Positions 34,338 through 42,684 of a stretch of 64,000 nucleotides of DNA are shown in pieces. Below the pieces are notes generated by a model. It made no database searches and had not been told where the DNA came from. It saw nothing but the letters and a program-made list of their open reading frames with translations. The stretch comes from an uncultured Acidaminococcus sp. (GTDB taxonomy: Bacteria > Bacillota > Negativicutes > Acidaminococcales > Acidaminococcaceae). Made by a program: the position numbers and the translations under genes. Position 1 is the stretch's first letter; the number at the start of each line of letters is the position of its first letter. The DNA lies in assembly GCA_900315205.1 (NCBI GenBank), contig OMYF01000004.1:1-64000 (forward strand), written 5' to 3'.

Positions 34338-35393
34338 GTGACTGAGAAAAAGAGCATTACTTACGCTGACGCGGGAGTCGATATCGATGCCGGCAACAAG
34401 GCCGTAGAACTGATGAAGGACAGCGTCCGCGCGACTTACCGGCCCGAGGTCATTGGTGATCTGGGCGGATTTGGCGGTCTCTTTGCCCTGCAGACGACGT
34501 ATAAGGAACCGGTCCTTGTTTCCGGCACGGACGGAGTGGGTACGAAACTGAAGATTGCCTTCATGATGGACCGGCACGACACGATCGGTCAGGATGCAGT
34601 CGCCATGTGCGTCAACGACGTCCTGGTCCAGGGTGCAGAACCGCTGTTTTTCCTGGACTACATCGCAACGGCCAAGGTGGAGTCCCAGAAGATCGCCGAT
34701 ATCGTAGCCGGCGTGGCCCGGGCCTGCAAGGAGTCCGGATGTGCTCTCATCGGCGGTGAGACTGCTGAAATGGCGGGTTTTTATGCAAAGGATGAATACG
34801 ATATCGCGGGCTTTACGGTCGGCGTCGTTGAAAAGAGCAAGATGATCACGGGCAGCAAGGTCAAGGCCGGTGATGTCCTGCTGGGCCTTCCTTCCACGGG
34901 CGTCCATTCCAACGGGTATTCCCTGGTGCGCAAGATCTGCTTTGACGCCATGGGCTTTACGGTTGACAAATATATCCCCGAATTCGGCAAGACACTGGGC
35001 GAGGAGCTCCTCACCCCGACCCGTCTGTATCCGAAGACCTGCCTGCCGCTGATCCGGAATTTCGATATCCATGGCATGGTCCATATCACGGGCGGCGGTT
35101 TCTATGACAATATCCCCCGTGTCCTGCCTGCGGACTGCGATGCAGAAGTCCACGCCGATGCCTGGGAAGTGCCGGCAGTGTTCAGGAAACTCCAGGAATG
35201 GGGCAATGTGCCCTGGAAGGAAATGTACCGGACCTTCAACATGGGCGTCGGCATGGTCCTTGTCTTCGGTGCTGATGAAGCGGATGCCGTCCGGGCCCAT
35301 CTCAAGGCAAATAATGAAAAATTCTATGAACTGGGCAGCATCATCCCCGGCAGGAAACAGACTGTCATGAAGGGTGGCGTGTTCGGTGACTAA
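34338..35393 (+). CDS. purM: Phosphoribosylformylglycinamidine cyclo-ligase PurM
   Basis: A 351-residue AIR synthetase starting at GTG 34338 behind AAGGAGG. Typical blocks are SGTDGVGTKLKIA, DTIGQDAVAMCVND, LIGGETAEM, and GVHSNGYSLVRK. It closes the imidazole ring with ATP. It lies 12 bases after purF and its 3' end overlaps purN by 8 bases. Confidence 0.96.
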   Translation: MTEKKSITYADAGVDIDAGNKAVELMKDSVRATYRPEVIGDLGGFGGLFALQTTYKEPVLVSGTDGVGTKLKIAFMMDRHDTIGQDAVAMCVNDVLVQGAEPLFFLDYIATAKVESQKIADIVAGVARACKESGCALIGGETAEMAGFYAKDEYDIAGFTVGVVEKSKMITGSKVKAGDVLLGLPSTGVHSNGYSLVRKICFDAMGFTVDKYIPEFGKTLGEELLTPTRLYPKTCLPLIRNFDIHGMVHITGGGFYDNIPRVLPADCDAEVHADAWEVPAVFRKLQEWGNVPWKEMYRTFNMGVGMVLVFGADEADAVRAHLKANNEKFYELGSIIPGRKQTVMKGGVFGD

Positions 35394-36000
35394 TAAGAAA
35401 ATCGGTGTGCTTGTCAGCGGCCGCGGCAGCAATTTCCAGGCGGTCCTGGACAAGATCCGGAATGAAAAACTCCCCATTGAAATCGCTGTCGTCATCAGTG
35501 ACAGCGCCGATGCGTATGCCCTGAAACGGGCAGAACAGGCCGGGATCCCCCATACAGCCATTGTCCGCCATGACTATCGGGACAAAGCTTCATTTGAGGA
35601 AGCCATCGACAGCCGGCTCCGGGAAGCCGGGGTGGAACTAGTCGTGCTTGCCGGTTTCATGCGTATCCTGAGTGCTGACTTCGTGAACAGGTGGCCGCAG
35701 GCCATCATCAATATCCATCCCGCCCTGCTGCCTGCCTTCAAAGGTCTTGATGCACAGGGACAGGCGCTGAAGTACGGCGTCAAGATAGCAGGCTGCACGG
35801 TCCATTTTGTCGATGCCGGCATGGATTCCGGCCCGATCATCCTGCAGAGTGCCGTTCCCGTATATGATGAAGATACGCATGATACGCTGGCGGCCCGCAT
35901 CCTGGTCCAGGAGCATACGATCCTGCCGGAAGCGGTGAAGCTCTGGTGTGAAGGCAGACTGGAAGTCAGGGACCGCAGGGTCAAAATCAGGAAGGAGTAG
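35386..36000 (+). CDS. purN: Phosphoribosylglycinamide formyltransferase PurN
   Basis: A 204-residue GAR transformylase. GTG 35386 is chosen because GAAGGGTGG lies upstream; GTG 35374 is possible. GVLVSGRGSNFQ is the substrate loop. HPALLPAFKG carries the catalytic His, and GCTVHFVDAGMDSGPII follows with the catalytic Asp. It uses 10-formyl-THF. The start lies inside the end of purM, implying translational coupling. Confidence 0.95.
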   Translation: MTNKKIGVLVSGRGSNFQAVLDKIRNEKLPIEIAVVISDSADAYALKRAEQAGIPHTAIVRHDYRDKASFEEAIDSRLREAGVELVVLAGFMRILSADFVNRWPQAIINIHPALLPAFKGLDAQGQALKYGVKIAGCTVHFVDAGMDSGPIILQSAVPVYDEDTHDTLAARILVQEHTILPEAVKLWCEGRLEVRDRRVKIRKE

Positions 36001-36006
36001 TTCAGT

Positions 36007-36603
36007 ATGGCAATCAAGAGAGCATTGGTAAGCGTTTCGGATAAGACCGGTATCGTGGAACTGGCTGCGTTCCTCCATAAAAAGGGTATCGAAATCATTT
36101 CGACCGGCGGTACCATGAAGGCCATCAAAGATGCGGGCATCCCCGTCACCTATGTCAGTGACGTCACGGGTACCCCTGAAATGATGGACGGCCGCGTCAA
36201 GACCCTGAATCCGAAGATCCATGGCGGGATCCTGGCGGTCCGCAGCAATCCCAAACATATGGAAGACATGAAGAAGAACGGAATCAAACCGATCGACCTC
36301 GTGGTCTGCAATCTCTATCCCTTTGAGCAGACTGTGGCCAAACCGGACGTGACCGAGGCGGAAGCCATCGAGAATATCGATATCGGCGGCCCGGCCATGG
36401 TGCGCGCGTCGGCAAAGAACTTCCATGATGTGGTCATCATCACGAATCCGGAACGGTACGGCATGCTGATGGAAATGCTTGATGCCAACGGGGATATCGA
36501 CCTGAAGACAAGACGGATGCTGGCTCAGGAGGCGTTCGCCCATACGGCGGCCTACGATACAGCCATCGCCCGGTATTTGGCGGAACAAATGCAGAAAGAC
36601 TGA
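36007..36603 (+). CDS. purH: IMP cyclohydrolase domain only (short PurH)
   Basis: A 198-residue protein corresponding only to the N-terminal MGS-like IMP cyclohydrolase part of PurH: ALVSVSDKTGIVELA, EIISTGGTMKAI, GRVKTLNPKIHGGIL and VCNLYPFEQTV are all present. The AICAR transformylase domain (~300 more residues) is absent; a stop follows QMQKD and the next gene is purD. The sequence ends at a natural domain border, so this is probably a stand-alone enzyme rather than a truncation. The transformylase step must be encoded elsewhere. Confidence 0.93.
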   Translation: MAIKRALVSVSDKTGIVELAAFLHKKGIEIISTGGTMKAIKDAGIPVTYVSDVTGTPEMMDGRVKTLNPKIHGGILAVRSNPKHMEDMKKNGIKPIDLVVCNLYPFEQTVAKPDVTEAEAIENIDIGGPAMVRASAKNFHDVVIITNPERYGMLMEMLDANGDIDLKTRRMLAQEAFAHTAAYDTAIARYLAEQMQKD

Positions 36604-36653
36604 TCACGGGCGGCTGTGCCTTTTCCAGTGGAAGGCAGACAGTCCGGCTGTAA

Positions 36654-36703
36654 CAGGGAATGGGCGGCTCCCGGCCGGGAGCGCGCCCGTTCCTGCAGTT
36701 TTT
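36654..36703 (+). terminator. Strong hairpin with T-run between purH and purD
   Basis: CAGG.AA.GGGCG.CTCCCGG folds on its mirror CCGGGAG.GCGCCC.TTCCTG and is followed by TTTTT at 36699-36703. It can reduce or control readthrough into purD, which has no obvious promoter of its own. Confidence 0.8.
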
Positions 36704-36738
36704 ATCATAATCTGGATAGCAATATGAGGAGGCTAACG

Positions 36739-38016
36739 ATGCAGGTACTTGTCATTGGCGGCGGCGGCCGGGAACACACCATCGTATGGAAACTGTCCCA
36801 GAGTCCCAAAGTGGAAAAGCTGTACGCGATTCCCGGCGGTCCCGGGATGAAGGATCTGGCGGAATGCGTCAGTCTGGATACGGCCGACCTGGAAGGTCTT
36901 GCCAGATGGGCGGAAGACCACCACATCGACCTGACCGTAGTGGGGCCTGAGGCTCCGCTCGTAGCCGGGATCGTCGACGTATTCAAAGCTCACGGGCTGA
37001 ACATCTTCGGGCCGACGGCCAGGGCTGCCGAAATCGAAGGTTCGAAGATTTTCTCCAAGGAACTGATGGAGAAGTACGGGATCCCGACGGCTTTCTTCAA
37101 AGTCTGCGAAAACGCCGCTGACGCGAAGGCTTACATCCGTGAAAAAGGCGCTCCCATTGTCATCAAGGCAGACGGCCTTGCTGCCGGCAAGGGTGTCGTC
37201 GTTGCCATGACCGAAAAAGAAGCTCTCGATGCAGTCGATGAAATGATGGGCCATCACAAATTCGGTGCCGCGGGCAATAAGGTCGTCATCGAAGAATTCA
37301 TGGACGGAGAGGAATGTTCCCTTCTGTGCTTCACCGATGGCAGGACCGTGGTGCCCATGCTGCCGGCACAGGATCACAAACGCGTCGATGACGGCGATCA
37401 GGGCCCCAATACGGGCGGCATGGGTGCCTATGCACCGGCTCCCGTCATGACGGATGCCCTGAAGGAAAAGACCATGGAGACCATCGTCCGTCCCGTCCTG
37501 GCGGCTCTCGCCAAAGAAGGACGGCCTTATTCCGGCTGTATCTATGCGGGCCTCATGATCAAGGGCGACTCTGTGAAGGTCGTCGAGTTCAACGCCCGTT
37601 TCGGTGACCCTGAAACCCAGGCGGTGCTCCCGCTCCTGGACAGCGATCTGGCAGAAATCATGTACGCCTGCGCTACGGGGACGCTGCGTGAGGATATGGT
37701 GAAATGGAACCCCGGCGTAGCGGTCTGTGTCGTCATGGCATCCGGCGGATATCCCCTTTCCTATCCCAAAGGCATCCAGATCACGGGGCTGCAGGAAGCA
37801 TCCGCACTGCCCGGCGTGATCGTGTTCCATGCCGGCACGAAGGAAGTGGACGGCCAGATCGTGACGAACGGCGGCCGTGTGCTCGGTGTCACGGCAATCG
37901 ACAAGGATATTGCCCGGGCCAAGGAAAGAGCCTATGGCGCGGTCAGCAGGATCCATTTCGAAGGCGCCCACTACCGTCAGGATATTGCCTGGAGAGCTTT
38001 GAAACGTTTGAAATAA
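36739..38016 (+). CDS. purD: Phosphoribosylamine-glycine ligase PurD
   Basis: A 425-residue ATP-grasp enzyme; ATG 36739 is behind TGAGGAGG. VLVIGGGGREHTIVWKL opens the protein, AIPGGPGM follows, IVIKADGLAAGKGV is the ATP loop, and EFNARFGDPETQAVLPLL binds metal. It ligates glycine to phosphoribosylamine. It is the last pur gene of the operon, after the hairpin at 36654-36703. Confidence 0.96.
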   Translation: MQVLVIGGGGREHTIVWKLSQSPKVEKLYAIPGGPGMKDLAECVSLDTADLEGLARWAEDHHIDLTVVGPEAPLVAGIVDVFKAHGLNIFGPTARAAEIEGSKIFSKELMEKYGIPTAFFKVCENAADAKAYIREKGAPIVIKADGLAAGKGVVVAMTEKEALDAVDEMMGHHKFGAAGNKVVIEEFMDGEECSLLCFTDGRTVVPMLPAQDHKRVDDGDQGPNTGGMGAYAPAPVMTDALKEKTMETIVRPVLAALAKEGRPYSGCIYAGLMIKGDSVKVVEFNARFGDPETQAVLPLLDSDLAEIMYACATGTLREDMVKWNPGVAVCVVMASGGYPLSYPKGIQITGLQEASALPGVIVFHAGTKEVDGQIVTNGGRVLGVTAIDKDIARAKERAYGAVSRIHFEGAHYRQDIAWRALKRLK

Positions 38017-38019
38017 TTG

Positions 38020-38048
38020 TTGCATTTGTGACATAACAGTGCTAAAAT
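38020..38048 (+). promoter_or_regulatory. guaB promoter
   Basis: TTGCAT (38020-38025), a 17-base spacer and TAAAAT (38043-38048), starting right after the purD stop codon. Confidence 0.65.
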
Positions 38049-38078
38049 AGTAAAAATTTTATTGAAGGGGGAACGAGA

Positions 38079-39590
38079 ATGGCTTTTATTTATGACGAAC
38101 CTGCCCATACCTTTAGTGAGTATCTGTTGGTTCCGGGATACTCTTCCAGTGAATGTATTCCAGCGAATGTCAGCTTGAAGACACCGCTTGTGAAATTTAA
38201 AAAGGGTGAAAAACCCGCAATGTCGTTGAATATCCCCTTGGTTTCAGCCATCATGCAGTCCGTTTCGGATGATAAAATGGCCATTGCCCTGTCCCGTGAA
38301 GGCGGACTTTCCTTCATCTACGGTTCTCAGAGCATCGAGAGCGAAGCAGCCATGGTTGCCCGCGTCAAGAGCTACAAGGCCGGTTTCGTGGTCAGCGATT
38401 CCAACCTGCGCGCCGACTGCACCCTGGCAGATGTGCTGGAACTGAAGAAAAAGACGGGCCATTCCACGATGGCTGTCACGAGTGACGGGACGCCCCATGG
38501 TCATCTCGAAGGCATCGTGACGAGCCGTGACTACCGGGTAAGCCGGATGAAAATGACGGATCCGGTCCGTTCCTTCATGACCCCTGTTTCTGAAATGGTC
38601 GTCGGCACGGATGACATTACCCTGAAACAGGCCAATGATATCATCTGGGACCATAAAATCAATACGCTGCCCATCATCGACAAGGACGGCAATCTGATGT
38701 ACATGGTCTTCCGCAAGGATTATTCGACCCATAAGCAGTATCCGCTGGAACTTCTGGATGGACAGAAGCGTCATGTCGTGGGTGCCGGCATCAATACCCG
38801 CGATTATGCCGAACGCGTCCCCGCTCTGGTGGATGCCGGTGCGGATGTGCTCTGCATCGACTCTTCCGAAGGCTTCAGCGAATGGCAGTCCCGCACGTTG
38901 AAATGGATCCGTGACAAATACGGTGATTCCGTAAAGGTCGGGGCCGGCAACGTCGTCGACGCGGACGGTTTCCGTTTCCTCGCCGAAGCAGGCGCTGATT
39001 TTGTCAAGATCGGCATCGGCGGCGGCTCCATCTGCATCACCCGTGAACAGAAGGGCATTGGCCGCGGCCAGGCGACGGCTGTGATCGAAGTGGCCAAGGC
39101 CCGGGATGAATACTACAAGGAAACGGGCATCTATGTGCCGATCTGCTCCGACGGCGGTATCGTCTATGATTACCATATGACCCTGGCTCTGGCCATGGGC
39201 GCTGATTTCCTGATGCTGGGCCGTTATTTCGCCCGCTTCGATGAATCGCCGACTCGCAAGGTCAGCATCAACGGGACATATATGAAGGAATACTGGGGCG
39301 AAGGTTCTTCCCGTGCCCGCAACTGGCAGCGCTACGATCTGGGCGGCGACAAGAAACTGTCCTTTGAAGAAGGCGTCGATTCCTATGTCCCGTACGCCGG
39401 TGCCCTGAAGGACAATGTCAACCTGACGACGAGCAAAATCATTTCCACCATGTGCAACTGCGGTGCCCTGACCATCCCGGAACTGCAGAAGAAAGCCAAG
39501 CTGACGCTGGTTTCCGCAACATCCCTTGTCGAAGGCGGCGCCCACGATGTCGTCCTGAAAGACAATGTAAGCAACGATTACCCGAAATAA
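38079..39590 (+). CDS. guaB: Inosine-5'-monophosphate dehydrogenase
   Basis: A 503-residue IMPDH. The TIM barrel starts with the N-terminal strand [15 protein letters not shown] and is interrupted by two CBS domains (~residues 100-220). The catalytic loop is [15 protein letters not shown], with the reactive Cys in SIC (most enzymes read GSICTTR). CSDGGI and [11 protein letters not shown] bind the phosphate. It oxidises IMP to XMP, the branch to guanine nucleotides. It sits downstream of the pur operon with its own promoter and two terminators. RBS GAAGGGGG. Confidence 0.94.
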   Translation: MAFIYDEPAHTFSEYLLVPGYSSSECIPANVSLKTPLVKFKKGEKPAMSLNIPLVSAIMQSVSDDKMAIALSREGGLSFIYGSQSIESEAAMVARVKSYKAGFVVSDSNLRADCTLADVLELKKKTGHSTMAVTSDGTPHGHLEGIVTSRDYRVSRMKMTDPVRSFMTPVSEMVVGTDDITLKQANDIIWDHKINTLPIIDKDGNLMYMVFRKDYSTHKQYPLELLDGQKRHVVGAGINTRDYAERVPALVDAGADVLCIDSSEGFSEWQSRTLKWIRDKYGDSVKVGAGNVVDADGFRFLAEAGADFVKIGIGGGSICITREQKGIGRGQATAVIEVAKARDEYYKETGIYVPICSDGGIVYDYHMTLALAMGADFLMLGRYFARFDESPTRKVSINGTYMKEYWGEGSSRARNWQRYDLGGDKKLSFEEGVDSYVPYAGALKDNVNLTTSKIISTMCNCGALTIPELQKKAKLTLVSATSLVEGGAHDVVLKDNVSNDYPK

Positions 39591-39599
39591 TCAAAAGAC

Positions 39600-39630
39600 A
39601 GCCCGTATCTCCAGCGGATACGGGCTTTAT
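39600..39630 (+). terminator. guaB terminator
   Basis: AGCCCGTATC/GATACGGGCT, a perfect 10-base stem, then TTAT. Confidence 0.85.
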
Positions 39631-39682
39631 CTCGGTTCTTTGTCAATTTTTGGGGTAAACTCCAATCCATCCACCAGTCACG

Positions 39683-39718
39683 GACGTGAGCGATTTTTGC
39701 TCACGTCTTTTCTTTTTT
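39683..39718 (+). terminator. Second hairpin with T-tract downstream of guaB
   Basis: GACGTGAGC/GCTCACGTC with a T-rich loop, followed by TTTTCTTTTTT. It probably once ended another transcript or acts as a back-up. Confidence 0.75.
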
Positions 39719-39963
39719 GGCTCTGGCCGTTCGGGCTTTGCAGCTGAACAGAGAGCAAACGAGACAGAGAACCGCCCGCTATGCGGGTGCGCGTCGATGT
39801 TTAAGGAAGACATTCTCTCCTGATTATGTTTTGTGGTAAAAACTATTTTTAGACGCAGGTCTTCTTTTTTACAGCTTTATAAAAGAATATTTATTTTACC
39901 GATAACTATTGTACACTAAGTAAAGACCAGCGCAGCGGGTATCGTTCGGTCAGCCGTTTCCTT
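39719..39963. other. Non-coding region with possible insertion-element footprint
   Basis: No gene is visible. A short hairpin, CCCGC-TAT-GCGGG (39774-39786), resembles the small end hairpins of IS200/IS605 elements, but no transposase is present. The rest is AT-rich and leads into the 3' end of the LysR gene. Confidence 0.3.
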
Positions 39964-40818
39964 TCAGTAATTTTCCCAGAACAGTCGGGCGGATTCGTGG
40001 AGGGGGCGGCCTTTTTTACGGACCAGGCATACTTGGCTGTCCAGCTGCTCTTCCCGAATGGGCACTGCCGTCAGTCCATGGCTCAGGCTGATGACGCTTT
40101 CCGGCACCAGGGCCAGCCCCAGACCGGCCTGGGCCCACTGGAGACAGCTCCGGGCATCGTCGGTCAGGCAGCGAAAATACAGGGAAAAGCCCTGCTTCCG
40201 GCACACTTCCTGAATGATCCCTTCCCAGCGCCGGTACACCAGCAGGGAGAGTTCCTGCAGGTCTTTCAGGGCGAAGGCCTCCGGCAGCACAGCCGGGAAC
40301 AGGTCTCGGCTGCCCACGGCACAGAACGGCTCCCGGCACAGGACTTTTCCTTCCACCCGGATCCGGGAAAAGGGGGTGCGGATCACCGCCAGATCCACAG
40401 TTTCCCTTTCCAGGGCATCCAGCAGCTGGTAGGTATTTCCTTCATACAGCTGAAAAGAAATCTCCGGATATTTCTGGAGAAAGTACCGGACGCCCTGGAA
40501 GAATTTCCTGCCCGACCCGGAAGAAATCATCCCCAGGTGAAGGCTGCCTTTTTTCCCCAGCTGGAAATTCTTCATATCCTCCCGGGCGGCCAGTGTCAGG
40601 CTCTGGATCCGTTTGGCTGTGTCGTACAGGCTTTTTCCTGCTTCCGTCATGCGGACTCTCCGGCTGCCCCGGTCCAGCAGACGGACCCCGCATTCGGCTT
40701 CCAGCCGCTGCAGCTGCAGGGAAACCGGAGGCTGGGTAAGGTTCAGCCGTCGGGCTCCGGCAGAAATGGAGCCTTCTTCCACTACGGCAATGAGGCAGTC
40801 CAGCTGTTCCAGATTCAT
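39964..40818 (-). CDS. LysR-family regulator
   Basis: A 284-residue protein. ATG 40818 is preceded on the reverse strand by AGGAG; a GTG 9 bases earlier is possible. The N-terminal helix-turn-helix (GSISAGARRLNLTQPPVSLQ) is typical LysR, followed by a periplasmic-binding-like effector domain. It is divergent from the ABC exporter pair with a 27-base palindrome between, so it probably controls both. The codon style matches the exporter genes. Effector unknown. Confidence 0.9.
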   Translation of the reverse strand: MNLEQLDCLIAVVEEGSISAGARRLNLTQPPVSLQLQRLEAECGVRLLDRGSRRVRMTEAGKSLYDTAKRIQSLTLAAREDMKNFQLGKKGSLHLGMISSGSGRKFFQGVRYFLQKYPEISFQLYEGNTYQLLDALERETVDLAVIRTPFSRIRVEGKVLCREPFCAVGSRDLFPAVLPEAFALKDLQELSLLVYRRWEGIIQEVCRKQGFSLYFRCLTDDARSCLQWAQAGLGLALVPESVISLSHGLTAVPIREEQLDSQVCLVRKKGRPLHESARLFWENY

Positions 40819-40844
40819 ATTACTCACTCCTATATAAAAAATAT

Positions 40845-40871
40845 ATAGATATCAATGGATTCAATATCTAT
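40845..40871. promoter_or_regulatory. Palindromic operator between lysR and the ABC genes
   Basis: ATAGATAT at 40845-40852 and ATATCTAT at 40864-40871 are the outer arms of a near-perfect 27-base palindrome, with the T-N11-A form expected of LysR sites. It lies 10-60 bases from both start regions. Confidence 0.7.
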
Positions 40872-40926
40872 TATATACTATGCACCGTGATAAGATAAGG
40901 ACAATACAAATCTTGAGGTGCTGATC

Positions 40927-42684
40927 ATGAAAAAATATCTTCCTTATTTTCGGGGTTACGTCTCGGACTGCATCCTGGCGCCCCTGTTCAAACTTCTGGA
41001 GGCTCTGATGGATCTGGTGGTGCCCCTGGTAATCGCTGCCATGATCGACCGGGGCCTTTCCGTCGGGGACAAACCGTTTCTGTTTCACTGCTTCCAGGTG
41101 CTCATGGGGCTTATGGTGCTGGGCATGGGCTTTTCCTTTACGGCCCAGTATTTTGCCGCCCGGGGCAGCGTGGGAGTCATTACCCGGCTGCGGCAGGCTC
41201 TGTTCGACCATATCCAGAGCCTTTCCTACCGGGAACTGGACAATCTGGGGTCGGATACCCTGATTACCCGGATGACCAGCGATGTGAACCAGGTGCAGAC
41301 CGGACTCAACATGTCTCTGCGGCTGCTGTTGCGCAGTCCCTTCATCGTGTTTGGGTCCATGGTCATGGCTTTTACCATTGATGTGCCCAGTGCTCTGGTT
41401 TTTGCTGTAGCCATCCCGCTGCTGCTGGCCGTGGTCCTGGGAATCATGCTCCGGAGCATCCCGCTTTTCACTCGGGTCCAGGAGGCTCTGGACAAACTGC
41501 TCCAGACTACCCGGGAAAATCTCACCGGGGTCCGAGTCATCCGGGCTTTCTGCCGGGAAAATACCGAAGTGGAAGAATTTGACACCCGGAACCGGGACCT
41601 GACCGCCAGGAATCTCAGGGTGGGGAACTGGTCCGCCCTTATGACTCCGGGCACCTATCTTTTGGTGAACCTGGCCACGGTGGTCCTGATCCGCCAGGGA
41701 GCCATCCGGGTGGAAATGGGTGCTCTGGCTCAGGGCGATGTAGTGGCCCTGTACAATTATATGGCCCAGATGATCATCGAACTGGTGAAGCTGGGCAGCA
41801 TGGTGATTACACTGAATAAATCTGCAGCCTGTGCCAACCGAATCCAGGGGATCCTGGAGGTGAAAAGTTCCATGGCCTGTCCCGCCCAAGACGGCCCCCT
41901 TCAACCGGTAAGCGAGGGACCGGCCGTGGCTTTTCACCAGGTTGCGTTTGCTTATGCGGAAAGCGCGGAGGCAGTTTCCGATTTGGATTTTGACATTCCC
42001 CGGGGAGCTACCGTGGGGATCATCGGAGGCACCGGCAGCGGCAAGACCACTCTGGTGAATCTGATTCCCCGTTTCTATGATGTGACGAAGGGCTGGGTGG
42101 AAGTGGACGGGCAGGATGTCCGGTCCTATCCCGCCGGCCGCCTGTTGGAAAAAATCGCCGTGGTTCCGCAGAAGGCGGCGTTGTTTGAAGGTACCATCCG
42201 GGACAACCTGCGCTGGGGTAAGGCGGATGCTACTGATGAAGAACTTTGGCAGGCCCTGGAAACCGCCCAGGCTAAAGAAGTGGTGCTGGGGAAGGAAGGG
42301 CAGCTGGACGCTCTGGTGGAACAGGGCGGCCGGAACCTGTCCGGAGGCCAGAAACAGCGGCTGACTATTGCCCGGGCCCTGGTAAAGCATCCGGAAATCC
42401 TGATTATGGACGATTCTGCCAGTGCCCTGGATTTTGCCACCGATCTCCATCTCCGCCAGGCCATCAAAGCTCTGGAAAGAAAAATGACCGTATTCATCGT
42501 CTCCCAGCGGACCAGCAGCGTCCGTCAGGCGGATCTGATCCTGGTGCTGGACGACGGAAAACTGGTGGGGAAGGGCACTCACCGGCAGCTGCTGGAAACC
42601 TGCCCTGTGTACCAGGAAATCTTTGATTCCCAGTATCCGGGCCGCCGGGCGGAAGAACTCCGCCAGGGAAAGGAGGAAGCCTGA
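40927..42684 (+). CDS. Heterodimeric ABC exporter subunit A (degenerate catalytic site)
   Basis: A 585-residue half-transporter, with six membrane helices then an ATPase. Start ATG 40927 (CTTGAGG upstream). Walker A is GGTGSGKTT (~367), the signature LSGGQKQR is intact, but Walker B reads ILIMDDSAS: the catalytic Glu is Asp. This is the hallmark of the degenerate subunit in heterodimers such as BmrCD, LmrCD or TM287/288. It probably pumps drugs or lipids outward. It overlaps the next gene at TGATG. Confidence 0.9.
   Translation: MKKYLPYFRGYVSDCILAPLFKLLEALMDLVVPLVIAAMIDRGLSVGDKPFLFHCFQVLMGLMVLGMGFSFTAQYFAARGSVGVITRLRQALFDHIQSLSYRELDNLGSDTLITRMTSDVNQVQTGLNMSLRLLLRSPFIVFGSMVMAFTIDVPSALVFAVAIPLLLAVVLGIMLRSIPLFTRVQEALDKLLQTTRENLTGVRVIRAFCRENTEVEEFDTRNRDLTARNLRVGNWSALMTPGTYLLVNLATVVLIRQGAIRVEMGALAQGDVVALYNYMAQMIIELVKLGSMVITLNKSAACANRIQGILEVKSSMACPAQDGPLQPVSEGPAVAFHQVAFAYAESAEAVSDLDFDIPRGATVGIIGGTGSGKTTLVNLIPRFYDVTKGWVEVDGQDVRSYPAGRLLEKIAVVPQKAALFEGTIRDNLRWGKADATDEELWQALETAQAKEVVLGKEGQLDALVEQGGRNLSGGQKQRLTIARALVKHPEILIMDDSASALDFATDLHLRQAIKALERKMTVFIVSQRTSSVRQADLILVLDDGKLVGKGTHRQLLETCPVYQEIFDSQYPGRRAEELRQGKEEA

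Noticed and set aside
33402-35561. 719-residue reverse open frame across purF and purM
   Set aside because: Antisense of two well-conserved purine genes.
39719-39963. IS200/IS605 element
   Set aside because: Only one small hairpin resembles an element end; no transposase or second end, so it is noted as a possible footprint only.
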